Positions 1-6,471 of a stretch of 9,423 bases of DNA are shown here, piece by piece. The position numbers and the translations under genes are program-made. Source of the DNA: Pseudomonadota bacterium. Its GTDB lineage: Bacteria; Myxococcota_A; Polyangia; Polyangiales; Ga0077539. Numbering within the stretch: the first letter of the stretch is position 1; each line of letters begins with the position of its first letter. The notes under the pieces are model-generated. The model was not told the origin of the DNA, did not search any database, and saw only the letters and a program-made list of their open reading frames with translations. Location: assembly GCA_023428035.1 (NCBI GenBank), contig JAEYZO010000181.1:1-9423 (forward strand). Direction: 5' to 3'.

Positions 1-32
1 CCCCTGGGCCTCATGCTCTATGATCTCTTCGA

Positions 33-785
33 TCACCGTGCCCGCGCCGCCGGCTTCCGCTGGCTCACACCCGACGAAGAGGCACGCCAAGCCGCCGCCG
101 CGATCAGGAAGGTCGGGAACCTGTGCAGCGGCACCAGCACGTACACCGCGGCCACCACCGCGATCTGCACCGCCTTGAAGACCGGGTTCTTCGAGATGTG
201 CAGCTTCGGCATCGGCAGGTTCGACACCATCAGCACCGCGTTCGCCGCGAGGAAGCCCACCATCCCCGCCAGCGCCGCCGTCGCGAGGCCGAGCTCCTGG
301 TGCGCCAGGAAGGCCGACGCCAGCAATCCCCCGCTGCTCGTCGACGGCAGGCCCATGAAGAACCGCGGCCCGATGGTCGCCGTCGTCACGTTGAACTTCG
401 CGAGGCGCAGCGCCGCCGCCACCGCGTAGGTCGCCCCGAGGCCCAGCAGCACCGCGTGGTGCGCCCCGCTCGCCCACGGGTCAGGCAGCGCGCGCGGCAC
501 CATCGCCGTCACCAGCGCCGCGGGCGCCAGGCCGAAGGTCACGAAGTCGCTGAACGAGTCGAGCTGCACCCCGATCTCGCTGCTCGCCTTGAGCCGCCGC
601 GCCACCGCGCCGTCGAGCTTGTCGAGCAGCACCGCGTACAGGATGAACCAGGCCGCCTGGTGAAAATCTGCCATCGCCTGGCCCATCAGCGACGTGCGGA
701 TCGACGCGAGACCGAACACCAGACCCAGGCAGGTCACCAGGTTCGGGGCGAGGTAGCGGGCCGGCGGCCGGTCGAAGATGCGCAT
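33..785 (-). CDS. pssA: CDP-alcohol phosphatidyltransferase, phosphatidylserine synthase (PssA) type
   Basis: This integral membrane enzyme of 250 residues probably transfers a phosphatidyl group from CDP-diacylglycerol to serine, the first step towards phosphatidylethanolamine. The CDP-alcohol phosphotransferase signature is complete and correctly spaced: D55-x2-D58-G-x2-A62-R63-x8-G72-x3-D76-x3-D80, where the acidic residues bind divalent metal. The N-terminal PNLVTCLGLVFGLASI segment, the GLPSTSSGGLLAS segment (145-157) and MVSNLPMPK (186-194) match the PssA branch better than PgsA. Several hydrophobic stretches (about 15-30, 44-55, 83-97, 110-126, 150-185, 205-232) look like membrane helices, and the basic C-terminal tail should be cytoplasmic. 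The start is ATG at 785, with AGGGG directly against it, closer than a normal ribosome site. It is the last gene of the minus-strand block, 42 bp after lysR. The serine preference is inferred from family resemblance; phosphatidylglycerophosphate or archaetidylserine chemistry is less likely. Confidence 0.87.
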   Translation of the reverse strand: MRIFDRPPARYLAPNLVTCLGLVFGLASIRTSLMGQAMADFHQAAWFILYAVLLDKLDGAVARRLKASSEIGVQLDSFSDFVTFGLAPAALVTAMVPRALPDPWASGAHHAVLLGLGATYAVAAALRLAKFNVTTATIGPRFFMGLPSTSSGGLLASAFLAHQELGLATAALAGMVGFLAANAVLMVSNLPMPKLHISKNPVFKAVQIAVVAAVYVLVPLHRFPTFLIAAAAWRASSSGVSQRKPAARAR

Positions 786-801
786 CCCCTGGAAGGTCCG
801 C

Positions 802-831
802 TCTATACGCGCCGTGTCAAGATCCCGTCAC
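802..831 (-). promoter_or_regulatory. Candidate promoter for pssA in the lysR-pssA gap
   Basis: Read on the minus strand, the gap holds TATAGA (807-802), a 5 of 6 match to a sigma-70 -10 box. An 18-base spacer upstream lies GTGACG (831-826), a 4 of 6 match to a -35 box that overlaps the lysR stop codon. A TTGACA also occurs at 820-815, but only 7 bases from TATAGA, so it cannot pair with it. AT-rich hexamers are rare in this GC-rich sequence, which makes TATAGA stand out. It would let pssA be expressed independently of the upstream block. Pattern match only. Confidence 0.35.
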
Positions 832-1742
832 GCAGGGGTCACGGAGGCGGCGGGGCTCCGATCCCGCAGGGCGGCGGCCATCGCGAGGAGCACCGGGCGC
901 CGGGGGTCGTCCCGTCGGAGACACAGGTGCAGGGGGCTCGTCGCGCGGGTGATCGTCGGGAGCAGCCCTCGCAGCTCGCCCGAGTCGAGGCTCGCCGCCA
1001 CGCGGTAGCGGGGCAGCGCGGCGACGCCCTCGCCTCGCAGGAGCATCGCCTCGACCACCGCGAGGGAGCCGAGCTGCAAGACCCTCCCGAAGCGCATGTC
1101 GTGGCCCGCGGCCCCGGCGCCGCCTCGCCAGCGCTCGAAGAGGGGCGCCTGCGACGACAGGTCGAGGAGCGTGTGCCCCGCCGCCGCCGAGGGCTCGTCG
1201 AAGGGCCGCGACCGCAGGAGCGCGCGCGACGCGGCGAGGGTCACGGGCAGCTCGTGCAAGAGGACCGACTCGACCCTGGGCTCCCTCGGGGCGGAGGTCA
1301 CCACCGCGAGGTCGACCTCGCGGGTGCGCAGCCGCAGGAGGAGCTCGGCGTCGTGCGCGACGTGCAGGTGGAGGGTCACGTCGGGGCGCGCGCGGTAGAG
1401 GCGCGGCAGGAGCGGGGCGATCCACTCCGAGGCGAGCTCCGGGGGCGCGCCGCAGACGAGCTCCATCGGCGCGGAGCCGAGCTCGCCGCGCACGGCGCGC
1501 ACGCAGTCGGTGGTCGACTGCACCGCGCGACGCGCGTAGGGCAGGAGCGCGTGCCCCGCGTCGGTGAGGGCCACCGTGCGGGTCGTGCGGCGGAAGAGGG
1601 CGGTGCCGAGCTCGGCCTCGAGCGCGCGGATGCGCTGACCCAGGGCCGCGGGGGTGAGCGCCACGGTGCGCGCCGCCGCGCGGAAGTTCAGCGTCTCGGC
1701 GGCGGCCACGAAGCAGCGGAGGCTGTCGACGGAGGGCAGCAT
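828..1742 (-). CDS. LysR-family transcriptional regulator
   Basis: This is a 304-residue DNA-binding regulator of normal LysR length. Residues 6-65 form the winged helix-turn-helix (LRCFVAAAETLNFRAAAR, then TPAALGQRIRALEAELGTAL and FRRTTRTVALTDAGH). The TPAALGQRI recognition helix and the LF.R..R...LT..G ending are characteristic. A linker helix follows, then an effector-binding domain from about residue 92, with VDLAVVTS (143-150) as the usual crossover segment. LysR proteins act as tetramers that respond to a small ligand, often controlling themselves and adjacent genes. Its gene starts only 10 bp after the quinone oxidoreductase stop and points the same way, so the two are probably co-transcribed; the oxidoreductase may be a target. 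The ligand is unknown. No clear Shine-Dalgarno sequence precedes the ATG, which fits translation coupled to the upstream gene. Confidence 0.9.
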   Translation of the reverse strand: MLPSVDSLRCFVAAAETLNFRAAARTVALTPAALGQRIRALEAELGTALFRRTTRTVALTDAGHALLPYARRAVQSTTDCVRAVRGELGSAPMELVCGAPPELASEWIAPLLPRLYRARPDVTLHLHVAHDAELLLRLRTREVDLAVVTSAPREPRVESVLLHELPVTLAASRALLRSRPFDEPSAAAGHTLLDLSSQAPLFERWRGGAGAAGHDMRFGRVLQLGSLAVVEAMLLRGEGVAALPRYRVAASLDSGELRGLLPTITRATSPLHLCLRRDDPRRPVLLAMAAALRDRSPAASVTPA

Positions 1743-1752
1743 CGCGGAGGGG

Positions 1753-2727
1753 TCAGAGGGCGCAGTCGAGGAGGAGCTTTCCGGTGCTGCGTCGGCCCTC
1801 GAGGGTGGCGTGCGCGGCGTAGGCCTCGGAGAGCGCGAAGCTCCCGCCGACGTGCACCTTGAGCTCGCCGCGGCCGACCGCGCCCAGCACCGCGGCGGCG
1901 CGCGCGAGGAGCTCGGAGCGCTCGGCGGTGTAGTGCGGCAGCGAGGGCCGCGTGAGGAAGACCGAGCCCTGGTGCATGAGCCTCCAGGGGTCGATGGGCG
2001 GGACCACCCCCGACGACTGGCCGAAGAGCACCAGCATCCCGCGAGGGCGCAGCGACGTGAGGCTCCGCTCCCAGGTGTCGAGGCCCACGCCGTCGTAGGC
2101 GACGTGCACGCCCTTGCCGTGGGTGAAGTCCTTCACGGCGGGGAAGAAATCCCCCTCGGCGGTGACCGCCACCGCGTCGGCGCCGTGCTCCCGCGCCAGC
2201 TCGGCCTTCTCGTGCGTCGAGGTCGTGCCGAAGACCCGCGCGCCGAGCCGCGAGGCCATCTGGCAGAGCAAGAGGCCCACTCCCCCCGCGGCGGCGTGCA
2301 CGAGGCAGGCGTGCCCGTCCTTCAGGGGGAAGGTGTCGTGGGCGAGGTAGTGCGCGGTCATGCCCTGGAGCATCACCGCCGCGGCGTCGCGGGCGCTCAC
2401 GCCCTCGGGCACGGGCACCAGCCGCTCGGCCTTCGCCACGAGGTGCGTCGCGTAGGAGCCCTGCTGGTCGCACCACGCGACGCGGTCTCCGACCTTCACG
2501 TCGGTCACGCCCGCGCCCACGGACTCGACCACGCCCGCGCCCTCGCGCCCGGGTCGGATCGGCGCGGGCAAGGGGTACACGCCCCCGCGGTGGTACACGT
2601 CGATGAAGTTCACCCCGGCGGCCTCGACGCGCACGAGACACTGACCCTCGCCCGCGGCGGGGTCGGGCAGCTCGATCAGCTTCATGGCCTCGGCGGGCCC
2701 CGGGCCTGACAGCTCGATGCGCTTCAT
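1753..2727 (-). CDS. qor: NADPH:quinone oxidoreductase, zinc-free medium-chain dehydrogenase family
   Basis: This cytosolic oxidoreductase of 324 residues is close in length to E. coli QOR. Such enzymes use NADPH to reduce quinones or conjugated enones. The N-terminal GroES-like domain carries the quinone oxidoreductase signature NFIDVYHRGGVYP (40-52). The nucleotide-binding Rossmann domain has HAAAGGVG (144-151), then the GARVFGTTST strand (162-171) and YDGVG (211-215). FGQSSG (235-240) matches the FGNSSG of E. coli QOR, and GRRSTGK closes the protein near 311-317. The cysteine and histidine zinc ligands of alcohol dehydrogenases are absent, as expected for this subgroup. It lies 42 bp downstream of the deoxynucleoside kinase gene and 10 bp upstream of lysR. 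No Shine-Dalgarno sequence is visible; instead the 13-base motif shared with the kinase gene sits just before the ATG. The exact substrate cannot be told from sequence. Confidence 0.9.
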   Translation of the reverse strand: MKRIELSGPGPAEAMKLIELPDPAAGEGQCLVRVEAAGVNFIDVYHRGGVYPLPAPIRPGREGAGVVESVGAGVTDVKVGDRVAWCDQQGSYATHLVAKAERLVPVPEGVSARDAAAVMLQGMTAHYLAHDTFPLKDGHACLVHAAAGGVGLLLCQMASRLGARVFGTTSTHEKAELAREHGADAVAVTAEGDFFPAVKDFTHGKGVHVAYDGVGLDTWERSLTSLRPRGMLVLFGQSSGVVPPIDPWRLMHQGSVFLTRPSLPHYTAERSELLARAAAVLGAVGRGELKVHVGGSFALSEAYAAHATLEGRRSTGKLLLDCAL

Positions 2728-2729
2728 GG

Positions 2730-2742
2730 CGCGCGACGCTAC
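2730..2742 (-). repeat. 13-base leader motif before qor (copy 1), possible leaderless -10 element
   Basis: On the minus strand GTAGCGTCGCGCG ends two bases before the qor ATG. The same 13 bases precede the deoxynucleoside kinase start at 3388-3400. It contains TAGCGT, which fits the TAnnnT form of a -10 element, 8 bases before the ATG. That distance would put the transcript start at or next to the start codon. No Shine-Dalgarno sequence is present at either gene. The match is seen directly; the promoter reading is inference. Confidence 0.35.
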
Positions 2743-2769
2743 ACCCGTTGGGCCGTCGCCAGAACGCCC

Positions 2770-3387
2770 TCACGCGAGGCGCTCGCGGATCGTCTCGAGC
2801 AGGCTCTGCCGGGAGAAGAGCTCGGTGACGTAGTCCATGCGGTCGCTCTCGATGACCAGGGCCGGGGAGCGGTCGTAGCGCGCGAACCAGGCCTCGTAGA
2901 GCTCGTGCAGGGCCTTGAGGTAGCTCGGCGGGATCGACTGCTCGTAGGCCCGGCCCCGCTGACGGATGCGCTTGCGGAGCGTAGGCACCTCGCAGCGCAG
3001 GTAGATCATCAGGTCGGGGGGGCGCAGGTCGTCGCGGAGCGTGGAGTAGAGGTCGGTGTACGTGGCCCAGTCGCGGGCGTCGATGTGGCCCTGCCGGTGG
3101 AGGTACTCCGCGAAGACCTCGGCGTCTTCGTAGAGGGTGCGGTCCTGCACCACGGCGCGCCCCGACGACTCGATCTCGCGGTGGATGCGGAAGCGCCGGA
3201 CGAGGAAGAAGAGCTGGCTGTTGAAGGCCCAGCGGCCCATGTCGGCGTAGAAGTCGGCGAGGTAGGGGTTCTCGTCGTGGGGCTCGAAGAAGGGCACCAG
3301 CTCGAACTGCTGACAGAGCCAGCGCACGAGGGAGGACTTGCCCGAGCCCATGTTCCCCGCGACAGCGATGTAGCGCGCCCTCGACAC
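2770..3387 (-). CDS. Deoxynucleoside kinase (dNK/dGK/dAK family)
   Basis: This 205-residue cytosolic kinase transfers phosphate from a nucleoside triphosphate to the 5' hydroxyl of a deoxynucleoside, in the salvage of dNTP precursors. The P-loop is GNMGSGKSS (11-19). The family's substrate-site residues follow: FFEP with E35, the SQLFFLVRR helix (57-65) containing Q58, and QDRTLYED (81-88), the equivalent of the DRS motif. The LID region is arginine-rich (RKRIRQRGR, 138-146) and is followed by the SIPPSYLKALHELYEAWF helix (151-168), typical of the family. Length is normal. The start is GTG at 3387, close before the P-loop strand YIAVAG, and no better start lies upstream. It sits 49 bp downstream of the P450 gene and 42 bp upstream of qor. 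Base specificity (adenine, guanine, cytosine or thymine) cannot be assigned. No Shine-Dalgarno sequence is seen. Confidence 0.9.
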   Translation of the reverse strand: MSRARYIAVAGNMGSGKSSLVRWLCQQFELVPFFEPHDENPYLADFYADMGRWAFNSQLFFLVRRFRIHREIESSGRAVVQDRTLYEDAEVFAEYLHRQGHIDARDWATYTDLYSTLRDDLRPPDLMIYLRCEVPTLRKRIRQRGRAYEQSIPPSYLKALHELYEAWFARYDRSPALVIESDRMDYVTELFSRQSLLETIRERLA

Positions 3388-3400
3388 CGCGCGACGCTAC
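3388..3400 (-). repeat. 13-base leader motif before the deoxynucleoside kinase (copy 2)
   Basis: Minus-strand GTAGCGTCGCGCG is identical to the motif at qor. Here it abuts the GTG start: its final G is base 3388, immediately before the codon, so TAGCGT lies 6 bases upstream of GTG. This fits a -10 box of a leaderless transcript, with the alternative of a regulator site. No convincing -35 box lies 16-19 bases upstream. Confidence 0.35.
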
Positions 3401-3436
3401 TGCGGAGCGGGACGGCGTGGAGAATTCCGGGCAGCG

Positions 3437-4900
3437 CTACGCCGTCGCCGCGTGGCTCTCGCTGCGCGCCCGCGGTCGCACCGTCGCGGGCACCCCCCCG
3501 TCGGGCCGGAGCGTCGCGAAGTTCCCAGGGACGATCTCTCGCGAGGCGTCGACGGTGACCTCGGCGGCGCGCATCACCGACGCGAGCACGATTGGGCCTT
3601 CGAGCATCGCGAAGTGGTTGCCTATGCACACCCGCGGCCCCGCGCCGAAGGGGATCCACGCGCTCTTCGGCCGCTTCGCCTCGGCGTCAGGGAGGAACCG
3701 ATCGGGGTCGAAGCGCTCGGGCTCGGGCCACGCGACGGGGTCGCGGTGCACGCACGACGGGCCGCAGAACACCAGCGTGCCCGCGGGGATCTCGTAGCCC
3801 TCGATGGTCACGGGCTCGACGGCGCGGCGCGCGTAGACGGGCACCGGGGGGTAGAGCCGCACGGCCTCCTTGAAGACCCGGGTCGTGAGCGGCAGGCGCG
3901 TCGCGCGCTCGAAGGTGATGGCGCCCGGCGGGAGCGCGTCGACCTCGGCCTGCACGCGCTCGCGCACGGAGGGGGCGCGGGCGAGGAGGTAGAAGCTCCA
4001 CGCGAGGGCCGTGGCGGTGGTCTCGTGGCCCGCGACGAAGAGTGTGTTGGCCTCGTCGCGCACCTGCTTGTCGGTCATCTCCCCGGAGCCCGACTCGTCG
4101 TCGCGCGCGGCGAGGATGCGCGTGAGGAGGTCGTTGCGGGTGAGCCCCTGGGCGCGGCGCTCGGAGATCATCTGCGCCACGCGGTCGTCGACGCGGCGCA
4201 CGGCGGCGCGCAGCGCGGGGTCGAAGGCGCCGGGCAGGAGCACGGGCTCCTTGAGCCGGTCGAGGGCGGTCGCGCGCAGGCCCTCGACGCGAGGGGGGAG
4301 TCGGCCCTCGAGCGAGCGCAGCGCCTCGATGATCATGATCTGCGCGACGAGGCGGGCCGAGCCGCTGTTGCGGTCGCTCCACTCGAGGGCGACGGTGAGG
4401 GCCTCGCCGAGGGCGTCGGCCTCGTCGAAGGTGTCGCTGTCGAAGAGGGCCTTGCCCACCACGCCCATGGTCACGCGGGTCATCTCGCGGGCGAGGTCGA
4501 CGCGCTCGCCGTCGCTCCAGCGGCGCACGGCGCGCTCGGCGACGTCGTTCATGCACTGGGCGTAGGCGGCCATGGTCGAGGGCTGAAAGAGCGGGGCCAT
4601 GAGACGTCGCTGGCGGCGCCAGAGCTCGCCTTCGGAGGTGAAGAGCCCGTCGCCCGCGAGGTACCAGAGGAGCAGGCGAAGGCCCGGGGATTTCTCGAAG
4701 CTCCGCGCGCGCTCGACGAGGAGGGCGTGCGCGGCGGCGGGGGTGTTCGTCCACACGACGTCGCGGTGGAGGAAGCGAGTGCGAGAGAGCGGCCCGGTCT
4801 CGCGCACGCGCCGGAAGAGGGTCTGCCGGTCGTCGTCGAACATCTTCGCGTGGCCGAAGAGGTCTCCGCCCGGAACCATCGGCACGTCGTCGAGCTTCAT
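3437..4900 (-). CDS. Cytochrome P450 monooxygenase
   Basis: This 487-residue haem-thiolate monooxygenase inserts one oxygen atom of O2 into an organic substrate. The motifs are in order. The C-helix is WRRQRRLMAPLF (94-105) and the I-helix oxygen-activation motif is AGHETTA (290-296). The K-helix ExxR is E345-A-V-R348, followed by the PERF-type EPERFDPDRF (393-402). The haem loop is FGAGPRVCIGN (418-428), with Cys425 as iron ligand. There is no N-terminal membrane anchor, so the protein should be soluble. The strong AGHETTA and FGAGPRVCIG forms and the length resemble the bacterial P450s related to the CYP3/CYP4/CYP102 clans rather than short actinobacterial types. No ferredoxin or reductase partner is encoded nearby and no reductase domain is fused. 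The start at ATG 4900 gives a usual short N-terminus, though no ribosome site is evident. It heads the minus-strand block. The substrate is unknown; fatty acid, terpene or polyketide are all possible. Confidence 0.95.
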   Translation of the reverse strand: MKLDDVPMVPGGDLFGHAKMFDDDRQTLFRRVRETGPLSRTRFLHRDVVWTNTPAAAHALLVERARSFEKSPGLRLLLWYLAGDGLFTSEGELWRRQRRLMAPLFQPSTMAAYAQCMNDVAERAVRRWSDGERVDLAREMTRVTMGVVGKALFDSDTFDEADALGEALTVALEWSDRNSGSARLVAQIMIIEALRSLEGRLPPRVEGLRATALDRLKEPVLLPGAFDPALRAAVRRVDDRVAQMISERRAQGLTRNDLLTRILAARDDESGSGEMTDKQVRDEANTLFVAGHETTATALAWSFYLLARAPSVRERVQAEVDALPPGAITFERATRLPLTTRVFKEAVRLYPPVPVYARRAVEPVTIEGYEIPAGTLVFCGPSCVHRDPVAWPEPERFDPDRFLPDAEAKRPKSAWIPFGAGPRVCIGNHFAMLEGPIVLASVMRAAEVTVDASREIVPGNFATLRPDGGVPATVRPRARSESHAATA

Positions 4901-5078
4901 GGCCGCGGACAGTGGCGAAGCGACGCGGCGGGATCAACCGCGGCGCGTGCGATTGCTCACTCGCGCGTGAGCGAGGGGTTGCGCGACACGTGGCGCATCG
5001 GTTAGTGCCTTACTCCCGGGAGGCGTCACGCCAGCGACCAGCGGCGACGACGTGTGGCCCGGAGCTCCGAGAGGCGTG
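4901..5078. promoter_or_regulatory. Divergent intergenic region between the P450 gene and sfsA
   Basis: These 178 bp separate two divergent genes and must hold both promoters. I find no good sigma-70 box pair on either strand. A weak TTGCGC (4979-4984, plus) lacks a convincing -10 partner at 16-18 bases. On the minus strand CACTGT lies 8 bases before the P450 ATG, at the distance seen for TAGCGT before qor, but it fits TAnnnT poorly. The clearest structure is the palindrome at 4955-4972. Confidence 0.5.
4955..4972. promoter_or_regulatory. Palindrome GCTCAC-N6-GTGAGC, candidate operator
   Basis: Perfect 6-bp arms flank TCGCGC, 54 bp before the P450 start and about 106 bp before the sfsA start. 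An overlapping alternative pairing also exists (CTCGC at 4960-4964 with GCGAG at 4971-4975). There is no T-tract and both flanking genes point away, so a terminator is unlikely. A dimeric regulator site is more plausible. In GC-rich DNA a palindrome of this size can occur by chance. Confidence 0.35.
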
Positions 5079-5924
5079 ATGCAACCGCTGTTCAAGCTGC
5101 CGTGGCCCGCGCCGCTGCGCGAGGGTCGCCTGCTGCGTCGCTACGACCGCTTCCTGGTCGACGTGATGGCGGCGGATGACGAGTCCCTGGTGACGGCGCA
5201 CTGCGCGAACCCTGGGATGATGGAGGGCCTCGTGCGCCCCGGCTCGCGGGTGTGGCTCCTGCCGACCCCGGGCCCGCGACGTCGCCTCGAGTGGACGTGG
5301 GTGATGGTCGAGTCCGACGGCGTGCGGGTGGGCGTCGACACGCTCCTGCCGAACCGCCTCGCGCGCGCCATGCTCGACGCGCGCGCCGTGCCGCGGGTGA
5401 CCGGCTACGACGCCGTGGTGCCCGAGTACCCGCACGCGCCGGGCAGCAGGGTGGACTTCAGGCTCACGCGCCCGGGCGGCGCGCACGACATCGAGGTGAA
5501 GAACTGCCACCTCGTGTACCCCGACGGGCGCGGGTACTTCCCCGACTCGGTGTCGACGCGGGCGACGAAGCACCTGGCGCTGCTCGCGCGCGAGGCGCGG
5601 CGGGGCCTGAAGTCCACGGTGCTCTTCGTGGTGCAGCGCGAAGACGTGAAGTCGCTCCGCCCGAGCGACCTGCACGACCCTGACTTCGCGCAGGCCGCGC
5701 GGCGCGCGCAGGCCGCGGGGGTGAGCTTCATGGCGCTGCGCGCGCGGCCGACGCTGGAGGGCGTCGAGGTGCTGGGAACGGTCCCGGTCGACCTGAAGCC
5801 CTACGGCACCGCGCGGGTGGAGTCGGGGCGCGACGCTCTGCGCCCGTGCTCGGGCGGGGGGCGAGGCCCTCGCGCCGCGAGGGCGGTGCCCGCGGGCGAA
5901 GACGACGCGGCCGAGGTGTCGTAG
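5079..5924 (+). CDS. sfsA: SfsA family protein (sugar fermentation stimulation protein A homologue)
   Basis: This protein has 281 residues with the ATG start at 5079. The SfsA order is clear: GRLLRRYDRFLVDV (16-29), HCANPGMM (41-48; family HCPNTGSM), PGSRVWLLP (54-62), WTWVMVE (72-78), VGVDTLLPN (84-92), GSRVDFRL (122-129), DIEVKN (137-142), FPDSVSTRATKHL (154-166) and FVVQRED (183-189). D126 and E139-x-K141 form a PD-(D/E)xK-like nuclease core. The E. coli protein is described as a DNA-binding factor affecting maltose use, but its biochemical role is not settled. I prefer ATG 5079 over GTG 5052: GAGAGG lies 4 bases before the ATG, and family members begin about 15 residues before the GRLL motif. 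The last 35-40 residues (Gly/Arg/Ala/Asp-rich) extend past the usual family end of about 235-240 residues. Confidence 0.9.
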   Translation: MQPLFKLPWPAPLREGRLLRRYDRFLVDVMAADDESLVTAHCANPGMMEGLVRPGSRVWLLPTPGPRRRLEWTWVMVESDGVRVGVDTLLPNRLARAMLDARAVPRVTGYDAVVPEYPHAPGSRVDFRLTRPGGAHDIEVKNCHLVYPDGRGYFPDSVSTRATKHLALLAREARRGLKSTVLFVVQREDVKSLRPSDLHDPDFAQAARRAQAAGVSFMALRARPTLEGVEVLGTVPVDLKPYGTARVESGRDALRPCSGGGRGPRAARAVPAGEDDAAEVS

Positions 5925-6010
5925 CCCGCGGGGGGGTCAGGGCCCAGACGTGCGCGGTTGCTCCGCGGACCGTCGCGGTTGGCAGGTCGAGGTGTCGGGG
6001 AGGCTTGATC

Positions 6011-6028
6011 GGCCCGCGGTCGCGGGCC
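6011..6028. terminator. GC hairpin between convergent genes, likely bidirectional terminator
   Basis: GGCCCGCG (6011-6018) and CGCGGGCC (6021-6028) are perfect reverse complements. They can form a 7-bp stem with a four-base loop. The hairpin lies between the sfsA stop (5924) and the stop of the small minus-strand gene (6049), where transcripts from both sides converge. No T-run follows on either strand, so it is not a classical intrinsic terminator, though GC-rich bacteria often use stems without strong U-tracts. The rest of the 124-bp gap shows no gene. Confidence 0.5.
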
Positions 6029-6048
6029 CACCAGGGAGCCGCTGGGGA

Positions 6049-6408
6049 TCAGAACAGGTTCGAGAGCTCGGGCGCGGTGAGCTTCTTCTGCTCGGCGACG
6101 CGGGCGAGGGCGCGGACGATGCGGGTCTTCTGCGGCCCGGTCACGTCGCCGCCCTTGATCGCGCGGAGGAGCGTCTGCTCGGTGATGGGCTTGCCCGAGC
6201 GGGGCTTCTGCGCCCGCACGGCCTTGGCGGCCTCGTCTTCCTTGCCGCGGGCGCGGCGCTTCTCGAGGCGGATCTTGCGGTCCGCCGCGGTGAGGGTCTC
6301 GACGGCGCGCGACGCCACGATCACGCGGATGGGGTCGATCTTGTTCTCCTTGAGGTAGCCCGCGAACTTCGTCTCGGCGTTCTCAAGCAGGGCGGCCAGC
6401 TTGCTCAT
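6049..6408 (-). CDS. Small basic protein of unknown function
   Basis: I do not recognise this 119-residue protein. It holds 27 Lys/Arg against 14 Asp/Glu and has no signal peptide, membrane segment or cysteine. Predicted by eye it is almost all helix. Residues 1-22 and 28-60 are helical and amphipathic, the latter ending in a charged stretch (DRKIRLEKRRARGKEDE, 43-59). A Pro/Gly break follows at 69-74. Residues 75-106 (ITEQTLLRAIKGGDVTGPQ, then KTRIVRALARVAE) have the rhythm of a helix-turn-helix, loosely like LacI or Xre DNA-binding segments. That reading, and a nucleic-acid-binding role, are inference. The start is well supported: AGGAG lies 7 bases before ATG 6408, the best ribosome site in the window. 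A GTG at 6411 just upstream is a less well spaced alternative. The gene lies 63 bp downstream of nikR on the same strand and could be read from it, or from its own unidentified promoter. Confidence 0.75.
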   Translation of the reverse strand: MSKLAALLENAETKFAGYLKENKIDPIRVIVASRAVETLTAADRKIRLEKRRARGKEDEAAKAVRAQKPRSGKPITEQTLLRAIKGGDVTGPQKTRIVRALARVAEQKKLTAPELSNLF

Positions 6409-6471
6409 CACTCAGCTCCTACAGATGTGGGGCGGTCCCGTTACCCCAACCGCGCCGCGGGCACAAGGCCC

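Noticed and set aside
1..32. A gene at the left edge
   Set aside because: Only 32 bases precede the pssA stop. No frame there shows recognisable coding content.
815..820. TTGACA on the minus strand upstream of pssA as a -35 box
   Set aside because: It is a perfect hexamer but lies only 7 bases from TATAGA, and no other -10 candidate fits before the start codon.
123..1862. Long plus-strand open frame of 579 codons opposite pssA and lysR
   Set aside because: It is rich in Arg, His, Glu and Gly with no recognisable domain and lies antisense to two clear genes. Such frames are common in GC-rich DNA.
3452..5005. Long plus-strand open frame of 517 codons opposite the P450 gene
   Set aside because: Same shadow pattern. 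The minus-strand frame has all P450 motifs, so the plus-strand frame is not a credible gene.
5052..5078. GTG 5052 as the sfsA start
   Set aside because: It adds nine residues not typical of the family. The ATG at 5079 has GAGAGG at a usable distance.
6412..6471. Hairpin TGGGG...CCCCA between nikR and the small basic gene as a terminator
   Set aside because: The arms are only 5 bp with an 11-base loop and no T-run follows, so it is too weak to call.
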